Positions 1 to 6,502 of a stretch of 13,797 bases of DNA are shown here, one piece after another. This stretch comes from an uncultured Megasphaera sp. (GTDB lineage Bacteria; Bacillota; Negativicutes; Veillonellales; Megasphaeraceae), in assembly GCA_902464195.1 (NCBI GenBank), contig CABQJB010000033.1, forward strand, positions 1 to 13,797, in the 5' to 3' direction. Position 1 is the stretch's first letter. Each line of letters starts with the position of its first letter. Both the position numbers and the translations under genes were made by a program. The notes under the pieces are model-generated. The model was given only the letters and a program-made list of their open reading frames with translations. It searched no databases and was not told the DNA's origin.

Positions 1-13
1 TGGAAAAATATGA

Positions 14-2446
14 CAAAGATTTCTAAGAAATTTACACAAAATTCTTGACATACCCAATGTAACTGTCGAAAACGGCACAGCTATTGGCTATCAGGCTACG
101 GCTAACAAAGAAGGAACCATTGCCTTTGGTCATGATAAAGGTGATGTATCAGCTTATACAGTTACTTGGGAAAAACGGACTGATGGTAAAACAAACGCTG
201 ATGGTACCGACTATGACTATACAAAACCGATTGTAAAAGCAGATGAGAGCAAGAATTATACAGATGCTTACTACAACCGCCTCGTCAAAGTTGCTGACGG
301 CCAGGATGCCCACGATGTCGTTGTCATGGAACAGCTGGACAAAGCCAAGACTGAATTGACAAAAGACCTTTCTGTCAATGCCGGCTGGGGCCTTGAAAAA
401 GAAGGCAATACAATCAGTCTGGAACGTAACCTGGGAAAAAACTATGGCGTTACTAAGGACAGTAATAGTAAAGGTAAAGTGGAATTTGAAGCGACAGGTA
501 CCAATTCTTTGATTTTAGGTGGTAGTGCTATAGAGGACGTCTGGTATCCTACAAATGAAGGTCAAAATTCAAATCATGCTTATGGTACTTTCCAGGATGA
601 CTCCGTACTTGTTGGTGGTGAAAATAATGCTACTGGAACTAAAGATGAAAAAAATTCTAGTAGGGAAAAAGGAAGTGTAGTCGTAGGTGGTAGATATAAC
701 ACCGCATCTGGATACTATACATTGATTAATGGTGGTAGCCATAATATAGCAAATGGTGATTACTCTGCTATATTAGGCGGATATAAAAATGAAGTTCAGA
801 AATCTGATTGGGCCGGATATAGTACAATTGTTGGTGGTGCCTATAATATTGCTTCCGGAACAGGTGCGACAGCTGTAGGCGGTGGTGATGATGTTAATAG
901 TAAAAATCCAATTAAAAATAAAGCGTCTGGCTCATATTCTACTACTGTAGGCGGCAAGGGTAATGAGGCATCTGGAAAACTTTCTGTTACAGTAGGTGGT
1001 GAACAAAATAAAGCTGATGGATGGGAGACTGTAGTAATCGGCGGGTTTAATAATGAAGCTTTGAGCTACTATGGAAATCAAAGTCATGGTAAACAGCCTT
1101 TTACCGAAGGTGCCATTGTTGTAGGCGGCCAGAATAATAAAAACAGTGGAAGCAATTCTTCTATCTTTGGAGGAAATTCTAATCTTATAAGTATAAATGC
1201 TATCACTGCTTCTATAGTAGGTGGTACCAATAATTTTGCATCAGGAGATTATACAACTGTTGGAGGTGGCCAGGGAAATGTTGTATTGGGATACAATTCA
1301 GCAGCTTTCGGTGGATTCCAATCTATTGTTAATGGCAGTAACTCAACTGGGATAGCAGGTGGTTCTACGGAAGAGAACGCTAATCTCTCTTTGGCAGCCG
1401 GGTATCAGTCTACTGTAACAGGAGACGCCATTGGACGGGAATATCTTTCGGTAACAGAAGAAGAATATAAAGAATTAATGACTGAAATGCAGTCTGGTAA
1501 AATGTCAGGATATTATCAATACGCCGGTCAGTCCGACGGGAAATATACCGTCTTACATTATAAAAATATCTCAACAGCTTTGGGATACCAAGCTACGGCT
1601 GATGAATCTGGGACGATTGCTTTGGGCCACGATAAGGGAGATGCATTCCTTACTTATAAATGGAAACAAAAAGCATGGAAATATGGAAATTCTTATTATA
1701 CACGCAATATTGATACTGGAGGCGTTAAAGAGATTTCTGAAAAGGAGTATCAAGAATTACAAAATAGTGATGGTACCTGGAATGATTATACAATTTCTCC
1801 AGATGTAAAAACTGGTACTTATGATACTGCTTACTACAATCGCCTTGTCAAAGCAGCAGATGGCATTGAAGACCATGATGCTGTTGTCATGGAACAGCTG
1901 AAGAATGCTTCTGATGTGGGTAACAATATCAAGATTTATAAGACGGATGAAAAGGGCAATGTGCAGTTTGATAAGGACAACCATCCTATCGAAGACACAA
2001 GCGATACCGCAAAAACAACGAGGGAGACTGCCCAGAAAGCCAGCAAAGACGCCTGGGGCAAGGCTCTTGGCGCAGATACATTCACTAAAGGCAAATCCGA
2101 CACTGCTACGAATGCTTCTACTTCCGACCAACTGGTAACAGGCAAGACTCTCTATGACTATGATAAGCCAACCGGCACACCAAATTATGTTTCGGCAAAC
2201 AATACCACCGGCCAGAACCTGAGTGCTCTTGATGCACAGGTCAAAGCCAATGCAGATACGCTGAACGATAAGACTCATAACATCAAATACTATTCGGTCG
2301 ATGAAAACTTGCCGAAGATTGATGGTTACACTAATGAAGGCAATGACGGTGCCAAGGGCATGGGCAGTATCGCTGCTGGCTTCAATACTCATGCAGACGG
2401 TATTGCTTCGACGGTAGTTGGTTCCTACTCCGGTGTCATCAATTAG
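14..2446 (+). CDS. Trimeric autotransporter adhesin, upstream part (5' end outside window, ends at in-frame TAG)
   Basis: This is the passenger part of a YadA-like surface adhesin. The frame is open from 14. Recognisable protein starts near 62 (V-E-N-G-T-A-I-G-Y-Q), well before the first in-frame ATG at 326, so 326 is not a credible start: it lies inside a neck motif (YYNRLVKVADG then VVMEQL) and has no good Shine-Dalgarno site. The order is: neck-like segment, about 15 beta-roll rungs of the form VGGxxNxAsG (506-1430), a second neck-like segment (1562-1902), a stalk module with QLVTG and NLSALD, then the start of another head block (GSIAAGFN). The frame stops at TAG 2444-2446 and continues in the same frame directly after it. 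By itself this piece lacks any membrane anchor, so it could not be displayed unless the TAG is read through or is an error. Family assignment is firm; the ligand is unknown. Confidence 0.8.
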   Translation, partial: QRFLRNLHKILDIPNVTVENGTAIGYQATANKEGTIAFGHDKGDVSAYTVTWEKRTDGKTNADGTDYDYTKPIVKADESKNYTDAYYNRLVKVADGQDAHDVVVMEQLDKAKTELTKDLSVNAGWGLEKEGNTISLERNLGKNYGVTKDSNSKGKVEFEATGTNSLILGGSAIEDVWYPTNEGQNSNHAYGTFQDDSVLVGGENNATGTKDEKNSSREKGSVVVGGRYNTASGYYTLINGGSHNIANGDYSAILGGYKNEVQKSDWAGYSTIVGGAYNIASGTGATAVGGGDDVNSKNPIKNKASGSYSTTVGGKGNEASGKLSVTVGGEQNKADGWETVVIGGFNNEALSYYGNQSHGKQPFTEGAIVVGGQNNKNSGSNSSIFGGNSNLISINAITASIVGGTNNFASGDYTTVGGGQGNVVLGYNSAAFGGFQSIVNGSNSTGIAGGSTEENANLSLAAGYQSTVTGDAIGREYLSVTEEEYKELMTEMQSGKMSGYYQYAGQSDGKYTVLHYKNISTALGYQATADESGTIALGHDKGDAFLTYKWKQKAWKYGNSYYTRNIDTGGVKEISEKEYQELQNSDGTWNDYTISPDVKTGTYDTAYYNRLVKAADGIEDHDAVVMEQLKNASDVGNNIKIYKTDEKGNVQFDKDNHPIEDTSDTAKTTRETAQKASKDAWGKALGADTFTKGKSDTATNASTSDQLVTGKTLYDYDKPTGTPNYVSANNTTGQNLSALDAQVKANADTLNDKTHNIKYYSVDENLPKIDGYTNEGNDGAKGMGSIAAGFNTHADGIASTVVGSYSGVIN
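62..346 (+). repeat. Neck-like duplicated segment, copy 1 (left of AT-rich head)
   Basis: Encodes TAIGYQATA, GTIAFGHDKGD and later DAYYNRLVKVADG with VVMEQL. The same order of motifs returns at 1562-1902. DNA identity is high at the 3' end (compare 268-340 with 1830-1902); the middle has diverged. Confidence 0.75.
506..1430 (+). repeat. AT-rich beta-roll head: about 15 GGxxN rungs
   Basis: Protein-level repeats of about 15 residues with the pattern S-x-x-V-G-G-x-x-N-x-A-S-G-x-y (SVVVGGRYNTASG, STIVGGAYNIASG, STTVGGKGNEASG and others). This resembles the left-handed parallel beta-roll of YadA heads, but with G-G and N at fixed places. Three rungs carry longer insertions (near 640-670, 895-925 and 1066-1112) that should stick out as loops. 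Sampled lines are about 37-42% GC, against about 60% in neighbouring genes. Confidence 0.75.
1562..1902 (+). repeat. Neck-like duplicated segment, copy 2 (right of AT-rich head)
   Basis: Encodes TALGYQATA, GTIALGHDKGD, then TAYYNRLVKAADG and VVMEQL, matching copy 1 at 62-346. The middle is longer here (it includes EISEKEYQEL). The two copies bracket the AT-rich rung block. Confidence 0.75.
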
Positions 2447-3150
2447 AATTCAGCGGGAATCTATGATCTCCGTGGTGCTACGGCTCTGTCCTATGGTACC
2501 TTCAACATCAACCAGAACACGGATGCCACCAAAGAGCATAGCGGCGTAGCCAACAGCATCGTTGGTCAGGTCAATATGACTAAAGACTCCAATGCAGCTA
2601 TCATCTATGGCGCAGGCAACATTGTCACGGATTCCTATCGTCCCATTGATGAAAAGAAAGCTGCAGCCATTTTGGGCAGTGTTAACGACCCAGCCAAACT
2701 TGGCGAAGCCATGAAAGATGCTGTTGAAACCAGCGGCGGACAGGTCATGGTCATGGGCGGCGGCAACTCCGTTGACAAAGCTTACATGACGCAGGTCACC
2801 GGTGTGGGCAACAAGGTGAGCGGTCAGGACAGCACCTACGCAGAAGGAACATCGACGCAGTACAACTTTGTCGATGGCTTCCAAAATGAACTGACCAACG
2901 GCAAGCACGACTATATCATCGGTTCGAAGAACAAGGTCAGCGGCGACAGCGTAGATAAGAACCAGTCCAACATCATCTTCGGTGATAACCACAAGCTGAC
3001 GAACCAGACGAACAACGTCATCATCGGTTCGTCCGATAAGGCCGACGATGAAACGACAGCTTCCGAAGTCGTAGCCATCGGCCACAATGCAAAAGTCAGC
3101 GCTGAAGGCGGCGTAGCCATCGGTAGTGGGTCTGAAGCCTCTGTAGCAGG
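2366..3150 (+). repeat. Second head block of the adhesin, mixed rung types
   Basis: Looser YadA-head rungs: SIAAGFNTHADG, STVVGSYSG, NSIVGQVN, AAIIYGAGN, VMVMGGGNS, YIIGSKNKVSG, IIFGDNHKL, VIIGSSDKA, VAIGHNAKVS, VAIGSGSEAS. The last two are classical YadA-type repeats. The in-frame TAG at 2444-2446 falls between two rungs in this block. Confidence 0.65.
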
Positions 3151-6100
3151 TAAGACAACGGAAGGGTATGATCCTACCACGGGTAAGGCTTCGATAAATA
3201 CTACTGCTACTTGGCAGGCCACCAATGCAGCCGTATCCATTGGCAAAGCAGATGGCACAGTAACCCGCCAGATTAACGGCTTGGCTGCCGGTACAAACGA
3301 CACCGATGCCGTCAATGTGGCACAGCTGAAGAAACTGGAAGGCATGAAAGCTAACGTCGATGCATCCAACATCGGTAAGAAGCTGAAAGGTGCGGATGGC
3401 AAGACTGCATCGACTGAAGAAATCACGACCAATGAAAACGCTTGGGGCACGGCTCTCGGTACTGGCAAGGTAGCAGATCCGAAGGCAACGGGTGAAACGA
3501 GTGCAGAAAAGAACGGCTCTCAGCAGCTTGTCACCGGTGGTACGGTCTTTAATGAAACGCGCATCAGCGTAAAAGACGACAATGGCCAGGCTAAGACCTA
3601 CAATTATCTGAACGCCAACAATTCAGCCGGGAAGAACTTGGAAGCCCTTGATTCTGCTTTAAAGACGGTCAGCACAACAGCAGGTGCCCATACAGCCCTG
3701 ACTGTAGAAGGCGGCACTCCAGCCGGAACCCAGGATGAAAAGACTAAACAAGCTGTCTATGCTGGCAAGAACATTTTGCTTCATGAATCTACAGATGCCA
3801 CGACTGGCAAGGTCACGTATGATTTGAAGTTGTCTAAAGATATCAACATCGGCAAACCGGGTAAAGACGGTGAAGATGGTAAGATTGGCATCGACGGCAA
3901 GGATGGCCATATCGGCCTGAACGGATCCGATGGCATCACGGTCCGCGGTCTTGACGGCAAAGATGGTGTCACCATCACCGGCCCGAAGGGAGAAGCCGGT
4001 AAGGATGGTATCGACGGTAAAGTCGGTATCTCCGGCAAGGATGGCAATGATGCTGTCTCCATTTCCGGTAAAGACGGCGTCGGCCATATTGGCCTGACAG
4101 GCCCTGCCGGGACCAATGGCATGAACGGTGCAGATGGCAAACCGGGAACTTCCATCGACATCACAGTCAAGAATGGCTACAACACTGAGGGTAAAGATGG
4201 CAAGGATGGCATCAATGGCGAAAACGGTGTAGACGGAACAAGCCTGACCCGTGTCGTCTATGAAGATGCAAATGGTGAACATCAGGTAGCCACTATGGAA
4301 GACGGCATGAAGTTCAAGGGCGATGATACAACTGTCATTTCCAAGAAGCTCAACAACACCCTGGAAATCATCGGTGGTGCGAAAGGTGACCTGACAGACG
4401 GCAACATCGGTGTCAACAGCACGAAAGCTGGACAGCTGAAAGTCCAATTGTCCAAGAATTTGACAGGCATGAACAGCACTACCTATACAACCACAACTGG
4501 CGAAGGAGAATCGGCAACGACTTCTACGACAGTAGTGAATGGGAATGGCCTGACAATTACGAACGGCCCGAGTATCACCAATAAAGGTGTTGATGGTGGC
4601 AACAAAGTCATCACTAATGTTGGCAGTGGCATTGAAAAAGATATAAATGGCAAATATACCGTTACAGAACAGAACAAAGGCAACGCCGCTAATGTTGGTG
4701 ATGTCCAGAACATGGTCAACGATGCCAAGAAGGAATTGACAGATGGCGCTAATGGCCTGAACAAGAAAGCCAATATCGACGCATCCAACATCGGGAAAAA
4801 CTTGAAAGATTCTAATGGTAATCTTGCTTCGGCAGAAGACCAGAAAGCTAATGCTGAAAAGTGGGGCAGTGCTATTGGTACCGGTGAAATCAAAGCCAAG
4901 GATGGTCGGATGGTAACGGGTGATACCGTCTATAATGAAGTCCGTCCGAAGGAAGATGGCAACTATGTGAAGAAAGACAAGACTACCGGTGAAAATCTGT
5001 CGGCTCTCGATAGCAAGATTGGCAAGCTGGACAAGGATGGCAACTACATCAAGAAGGATGACAGTGTTTCTAAGAACCTGAGCACACTCGATACGCAGGT
5101 CAAGAAAAATGCCGATGATATCACGAAGAATACTGAGTCCATTCAGAATATCACCAACAACATGAAGAACCTCAGTGACAATGCAGTCCAGTACGACAAG
5201 GATTCCAACAAGAAGAAAGTCACCCTGAGCGGTGAAGGTGGCACGACCATCACTAATGTCAAGGATGGCGCTTTGAACGATAGCAGCACAGATGCTGTCA
5301 ATGGCAAGCAGCTGTATGCTGAACAACAAGCTCGTAAAGAACTTGAAACAAAGGTAACTTCTAATACTACTGAAATCAACAATATCAAGGATGGAAAAGG
5401 CTTTACTGACAAAGGCAAGGAAGTTATCCGTGACCTAGCTAAAGGTTCTGTCAAAGTCATCGCTGGTACAAATACAACTGTAACACCCGGCACTGATAAA
5501 GAAGATGGTGCAAAAACCTACGCGGTCAATGTCGAAGGCAAAGGCAAGGTCGCTTCTGGCGATACGGGCCTGATTTCCGGTGACACGCTTTACAAGGAAG
5601 TCCATGTCGACAAGGATGGCTCTTACATCAAGGGCAGCAACACAGTCGGTCAGAACCTGTCCGCTTTGGACACGGGCCTCAAGACGACAAGTGACCTCAT
5701 CCACACGAATACTAAAGGTGACACCATCCAGATTGGTGGCAACAGCACGGCCACGAAGATAGATGTCAATGGCAAGGATGGCAAAGGCCGCGTCATCACC
5801 GGTGTTGTAACCGATGCCGGCGACCCGAACAGCGCAGCTAACGTCGGCTACGTCAACGGCCTCACGGCTGCCAATACACAGCAGATTTACCGCGACATGA
5901 ACAACGCGTACAGCCGTCTGGATACGAACATCAACAGAGCCGCAGCCGGCAGCAATGCTTTGGCAGCCCTCCACCCGCTTGATTTCGACCCGGCTGATAA
6001 AGCAAGCTTCGCCGTCGGCTATGGCCATTACCATAACGCCAATGCAGCCGCTGTCGGCGCCTTCTACCAGCCGAACGCCAACACCATGGTCAACATGGGC

Positions 6101-6343
6101 ATTTCCCTTGGCAACGGTGACCCGGGCTTCAATGCCGGCGTCTCCTTCAAGATTGGCAAAGGCTCCGCATACAACGGCGTCAGCAAGGCCGAAATGGCAC
6201 AGACCATCCATGACCAGGCTGCAGAAATCTCGACTATCAAAGCCAACGATGCAGCTAAGGATAAACGGATCGATGCCCTGGAAAAAGAAAACCAGGAAAT
6301 GAAGAAACAGATCCAGGAAATCCTGGCCCGCCTGAATGGATAA
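2576..6343 (+). CDS. Trimeric autotransporter adhesin, downstream part with YadA anchor
   Basis: This is the C-terminal 1255 residues of the same adhesin. The frame is already open and adhesin-like from 2447, so the ATG at 2576 is only the first methionine after the TAG. It has no convincing ribosome binding site, and a product from it would have no signal peptide. In order: head rungs (IIGSKNKVSG, AIGHNAKVS, AIGSGSEAS) to about residue 190; a canonical neck (INGLAAGTNDTDAVNVAQL) near 230-250; stalk module; interrupted collagen-like G-x-y region at residues 426-555; further stalk modules; necks with DSSTDAVNGKQLY and SAANVGYVNGL; the membrane anchor at about 1120-1195; and a coiled-coil tail to 1255. 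The anchor would trimerise into a 12-stranded outer-membrane barrel, with head and stalk outside the cell. A strong terminator follows the stop. If the upstream TAG is real, this part is not exported. Confidence 0.85.
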   Translation: MTKDSNAAIIYGAGNIVTDSYRPIDEKKAAAILGSVNDPAKLGEAMKDAVETSGGQVMVMGGGNSVDKAYMTQVTGVGNKVSGQDSTYAEGTSTQYNFVDGFQNELTNGKHDYIIGSKNKVSGDSVDKNQSNIIFGDNHKLTNQTNNVIIGSSDKADDETTASEVVAIGHNAKVSAEGGVAIGSGSEASVAGKTTEGYDPTTGKASINTTATWQATNAAVSIGKADGTVTRQINGLAAGTNDTDAVNVAQLKKLEGMKANVDASNIGKKLKGADGKTASTEEITTNENAWGTALGTGKVADPKATGETSAEKNGSQQLVTGGTVFNETRISVKDDNGQAKTYNYLNANNSAGKNLEALDSALKTVSTTAGAHTALTVEGGTPAGTQDEKTKQAVYAGKNILLHESTDATTGKVTYDLKLSKDINIGKPGKDGEDGKIGIDGKDGHIGLNGSDGITVRGLDGKDGVTITGPKGEAGKDGIDGKVGISGKDGNDAVSISGKDGVGHIGLTGPAGTNGMNGADGKPGTSIDITVKNGYNTEGKDGKDGINGENGVDGTSLTRVVYEDANGEHQVATMEDGMKFKGDDTTVISKKLNNTLEIIGGAKGDLTDGNIGVNSTKAGQLKVQLSKNLTGMNSTTYTTTTGEGESATTSTTVVNGNGLTITNGPSITNKGVDGGNKVITNVGSGIEKDINGKYTVTEQNKGNAANVGDVQNMVNDAKKELTDGANGLNKKANIDASNIGKNLKDSNGNLASAEDQKANAEKWGSAIGTGEIKAKDGRMVTGDTVYNEVRPKEDGNYVKKDKTTGENLSALDSKIGKLDKDGNYIKKDDSVSKNLSTLDTQVKKNADDITKNTESIQNITNNMKNLSDNAVQYDKDSNKKKVTLSGEGGTTITNVKDGALNDSSTDAVNGKQLYAEQQARKELETKVTSNTTEINNIKDGKGFTDKGKEVIRDLAKGSVKVIAGTNTTVTPGTDKEDGAKTYAVNVEGKGKVASGDTGLISGDTLYKEVHVDKDGSYIKGSNTVGQNLSALDTGLKTTSDLIHTNTKGDTIQIGGNSTATKIDVNGKDGKGRVITGVVTDAGDPNSAANVGYVNGLTAANTQQIYRDMNNAYSRLDTNINRAAAGSNALAALHPLDFDPADKASFAVGYGHYHNANAAAVGAFYQPNANTMVNMGISLGNGDPGFNAGVSFKIGKGSAYNGVSKAEMAQTIHDQAAEISTIKANDAAKDKRIDALEKENQEMKKQIQEILARLNG
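3851..4240 (+). repeat. Interrupted collagen-like G-x-y segment in the adhesin stalk
   Basis: About 32 Gly-x-y triplets in runs of 9, 2, 7, 1, 7 and 6 (GKPGKDGED, GPKGEAGKDG, GPAGTNGMNG). They are separated by short beta-prone breaks such as ITVR, VTIT and NDAVSIS. Proline is rare and Lys-Asp common, as in many bacterial collagen-like proteins. A collagen triple helix suits a protein that is already a trimer; that it really folds so is inferred. Confidence 0.75.
5900..6160 (+). other. YadA-type outer-membrane anchor domain
   Basis: After the last neck (SAANVGYVNGL) and a short coiled coil comes AAAGSNALAALHPL. Four amphipathic strands follow: ASFAVGYGHY, AAAVGAFYQP, TMVNMGISLG and FNAGVSFKIG. 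This is the usual trimeric autotransporter anchor, three subunits sharing a 12-strand barrel. The final strand's aromatic (F, residue 1191 counted from 2576) is not the protein's last residue. Confidence 0.85.
6164..6340 (+). other. Coiled-coil tail beyond the membrane anchor
   Basis: About 64 residues follow the last barrel strand. The end has clear heptads (IDALEKE, NQEMKKQ, IQEILAR, L) with I/L/M at a and d and one Asn at a. In known trimeric autotransporters the barrel ends on the periplasmic side, so this tail should lie in the periplasm as a trimeric coiled coil; its role is unknown. Confidence 0.7.
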
Positions 6344-6379
6344 AAGATAGTGCTGATGCACTGACATAGTTAAAAGAAA

Positions 6380-6418
6380 ACAGCCACAGCATGAGAAATC
6401 ACACTGTGGCTGTTTTTT
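6380..6418 (+). terminator. Rho-independent terminator of the adhesin gene
   Basis: A 10-base perfect stem, ACAGCCACAG (6380-6389) with CTGTGGCTGT (6404-6413), has a 14-base loop and runs into TTTTTT (6413-6418). It lies 36 bases after the adhesin stop. An A-rich run before the stem (6371-6380) may let it work weakly in the other direction. Confidence 0.92.
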
Positions 6419-6422
6419 GTCT

Positions 6423-6446
6423 CGAACCACGAACCACTAGCCACTA
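6423..6446 (+). repeat. 7-base satellite repeat upstream of topB
   Basis: CGAACCA, CGAACCA, CTAGCCA, then CTA: three 7-base units in a row. The same family occurs at 9010-9037 (ACGARCC units) and at 9116-9129. The third unit provides the candidate -35 of the topB promoter. Confidence 0.7.
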
Positions 6447-6466
6447 ATCCCCAACCATGGTATGAT
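6438..6466 (+). promoter_or_regulatory. Candidate extended -10 promoter of topB
   Basis: TAGCCA (6438-6443, 4 of 6 matches to TTGACA), 17 bases, then TATGAT (6461-6466) preceded by TGG, an extended -10. It lies 36 bases before the topB ATG. The same arrangement is found before the desulfurase gene at 9117-9145. No transcript data are available. Confidence 0.6.
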
Positions 6467-6502
6467 ATAAGATACAGTCTATTTCAGAAAGAGAGATGCC
6501 TT

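Larger units (their letters stand above)
2051..5683 (+). repeat. Four dispersed copies of a stalk module (xVTGxTxYxE ... NLSALD)
   Basis: Copies lie near 2051-2260, 3440-3664, 4859-5110 and 5536-5683. The first three share A/K-W-G-x-A-[LI]-G followed by LVTGxT or MVTGDT. All four share the end pattern N-x-T/S-x-G-x-N-L-[SE]-A-L-D. Copies 2 and 3 are preceded by the same lead-in (ANVDASNIGKKLKG, ANIDASNIGKNLKD). They look like duplicated stalk or connector units; I do not know a family name for them. Confidence 0.65.
14..6343 (+). pseudogene. Whole adhesin locus read as one gene interrupted by TAG 2444-2446
   Basis: The two adhesin parts share one reading frame with no stop other than the TAG at 2444-2446. 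The residues on both sides (SGVIN before, NSAGIYDLRGATALSYG after) make one continuous head sequence. A single C-to-T change in CAG would explain the stop, giving N-Q-N, a triplet found again at about 2507-2515 (AAC CAG AAC). The visible part alone is over 2,100 codons. In-frame TGA 11-13 at the left edge is a possible second lesion, but the window starts there. Whether this is a true pseudogene, an off-variant in a population or a base-call error cannot be told from the sequence. Confidence 0.5.

Noticed and set aside
45..50. TTGACA as a -35 box of an internal adhesin promoter
   Set aside because: No TATAAT-like sequence lies 15-19 bases downstream, and the region is part of coding sequence from about 56 on.
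326..328. ATG 326 as the true start of the adhesin
   Set aside because: The same frame upstream encodes head and neck motifs (GYQATA, GHDKGD, YYNRLVK). The ATG is the M of VVMEQL, which is repeated internally at 1888-1890.
3781..4170. Minus-strand proline-rich small protein
   Set aside because: It is simply the reverse of the glycine-rich collagen-like repeats.
3659..5329. Long open frame (556 codons) on the minus strand across the adhesin
   Set aside because: It is antisense to a clear adhesin with G-x-y and neck motifs. The repeated, biased codon use of the + strand removes stops on the other strand. The product has no recognisable family.
6349..6362. Small hairpin AGTGC / GCACT after the adhesin stop
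   Set aside because: Only 5 base pairs and no T run; the strong terminator just downstream explains the region.
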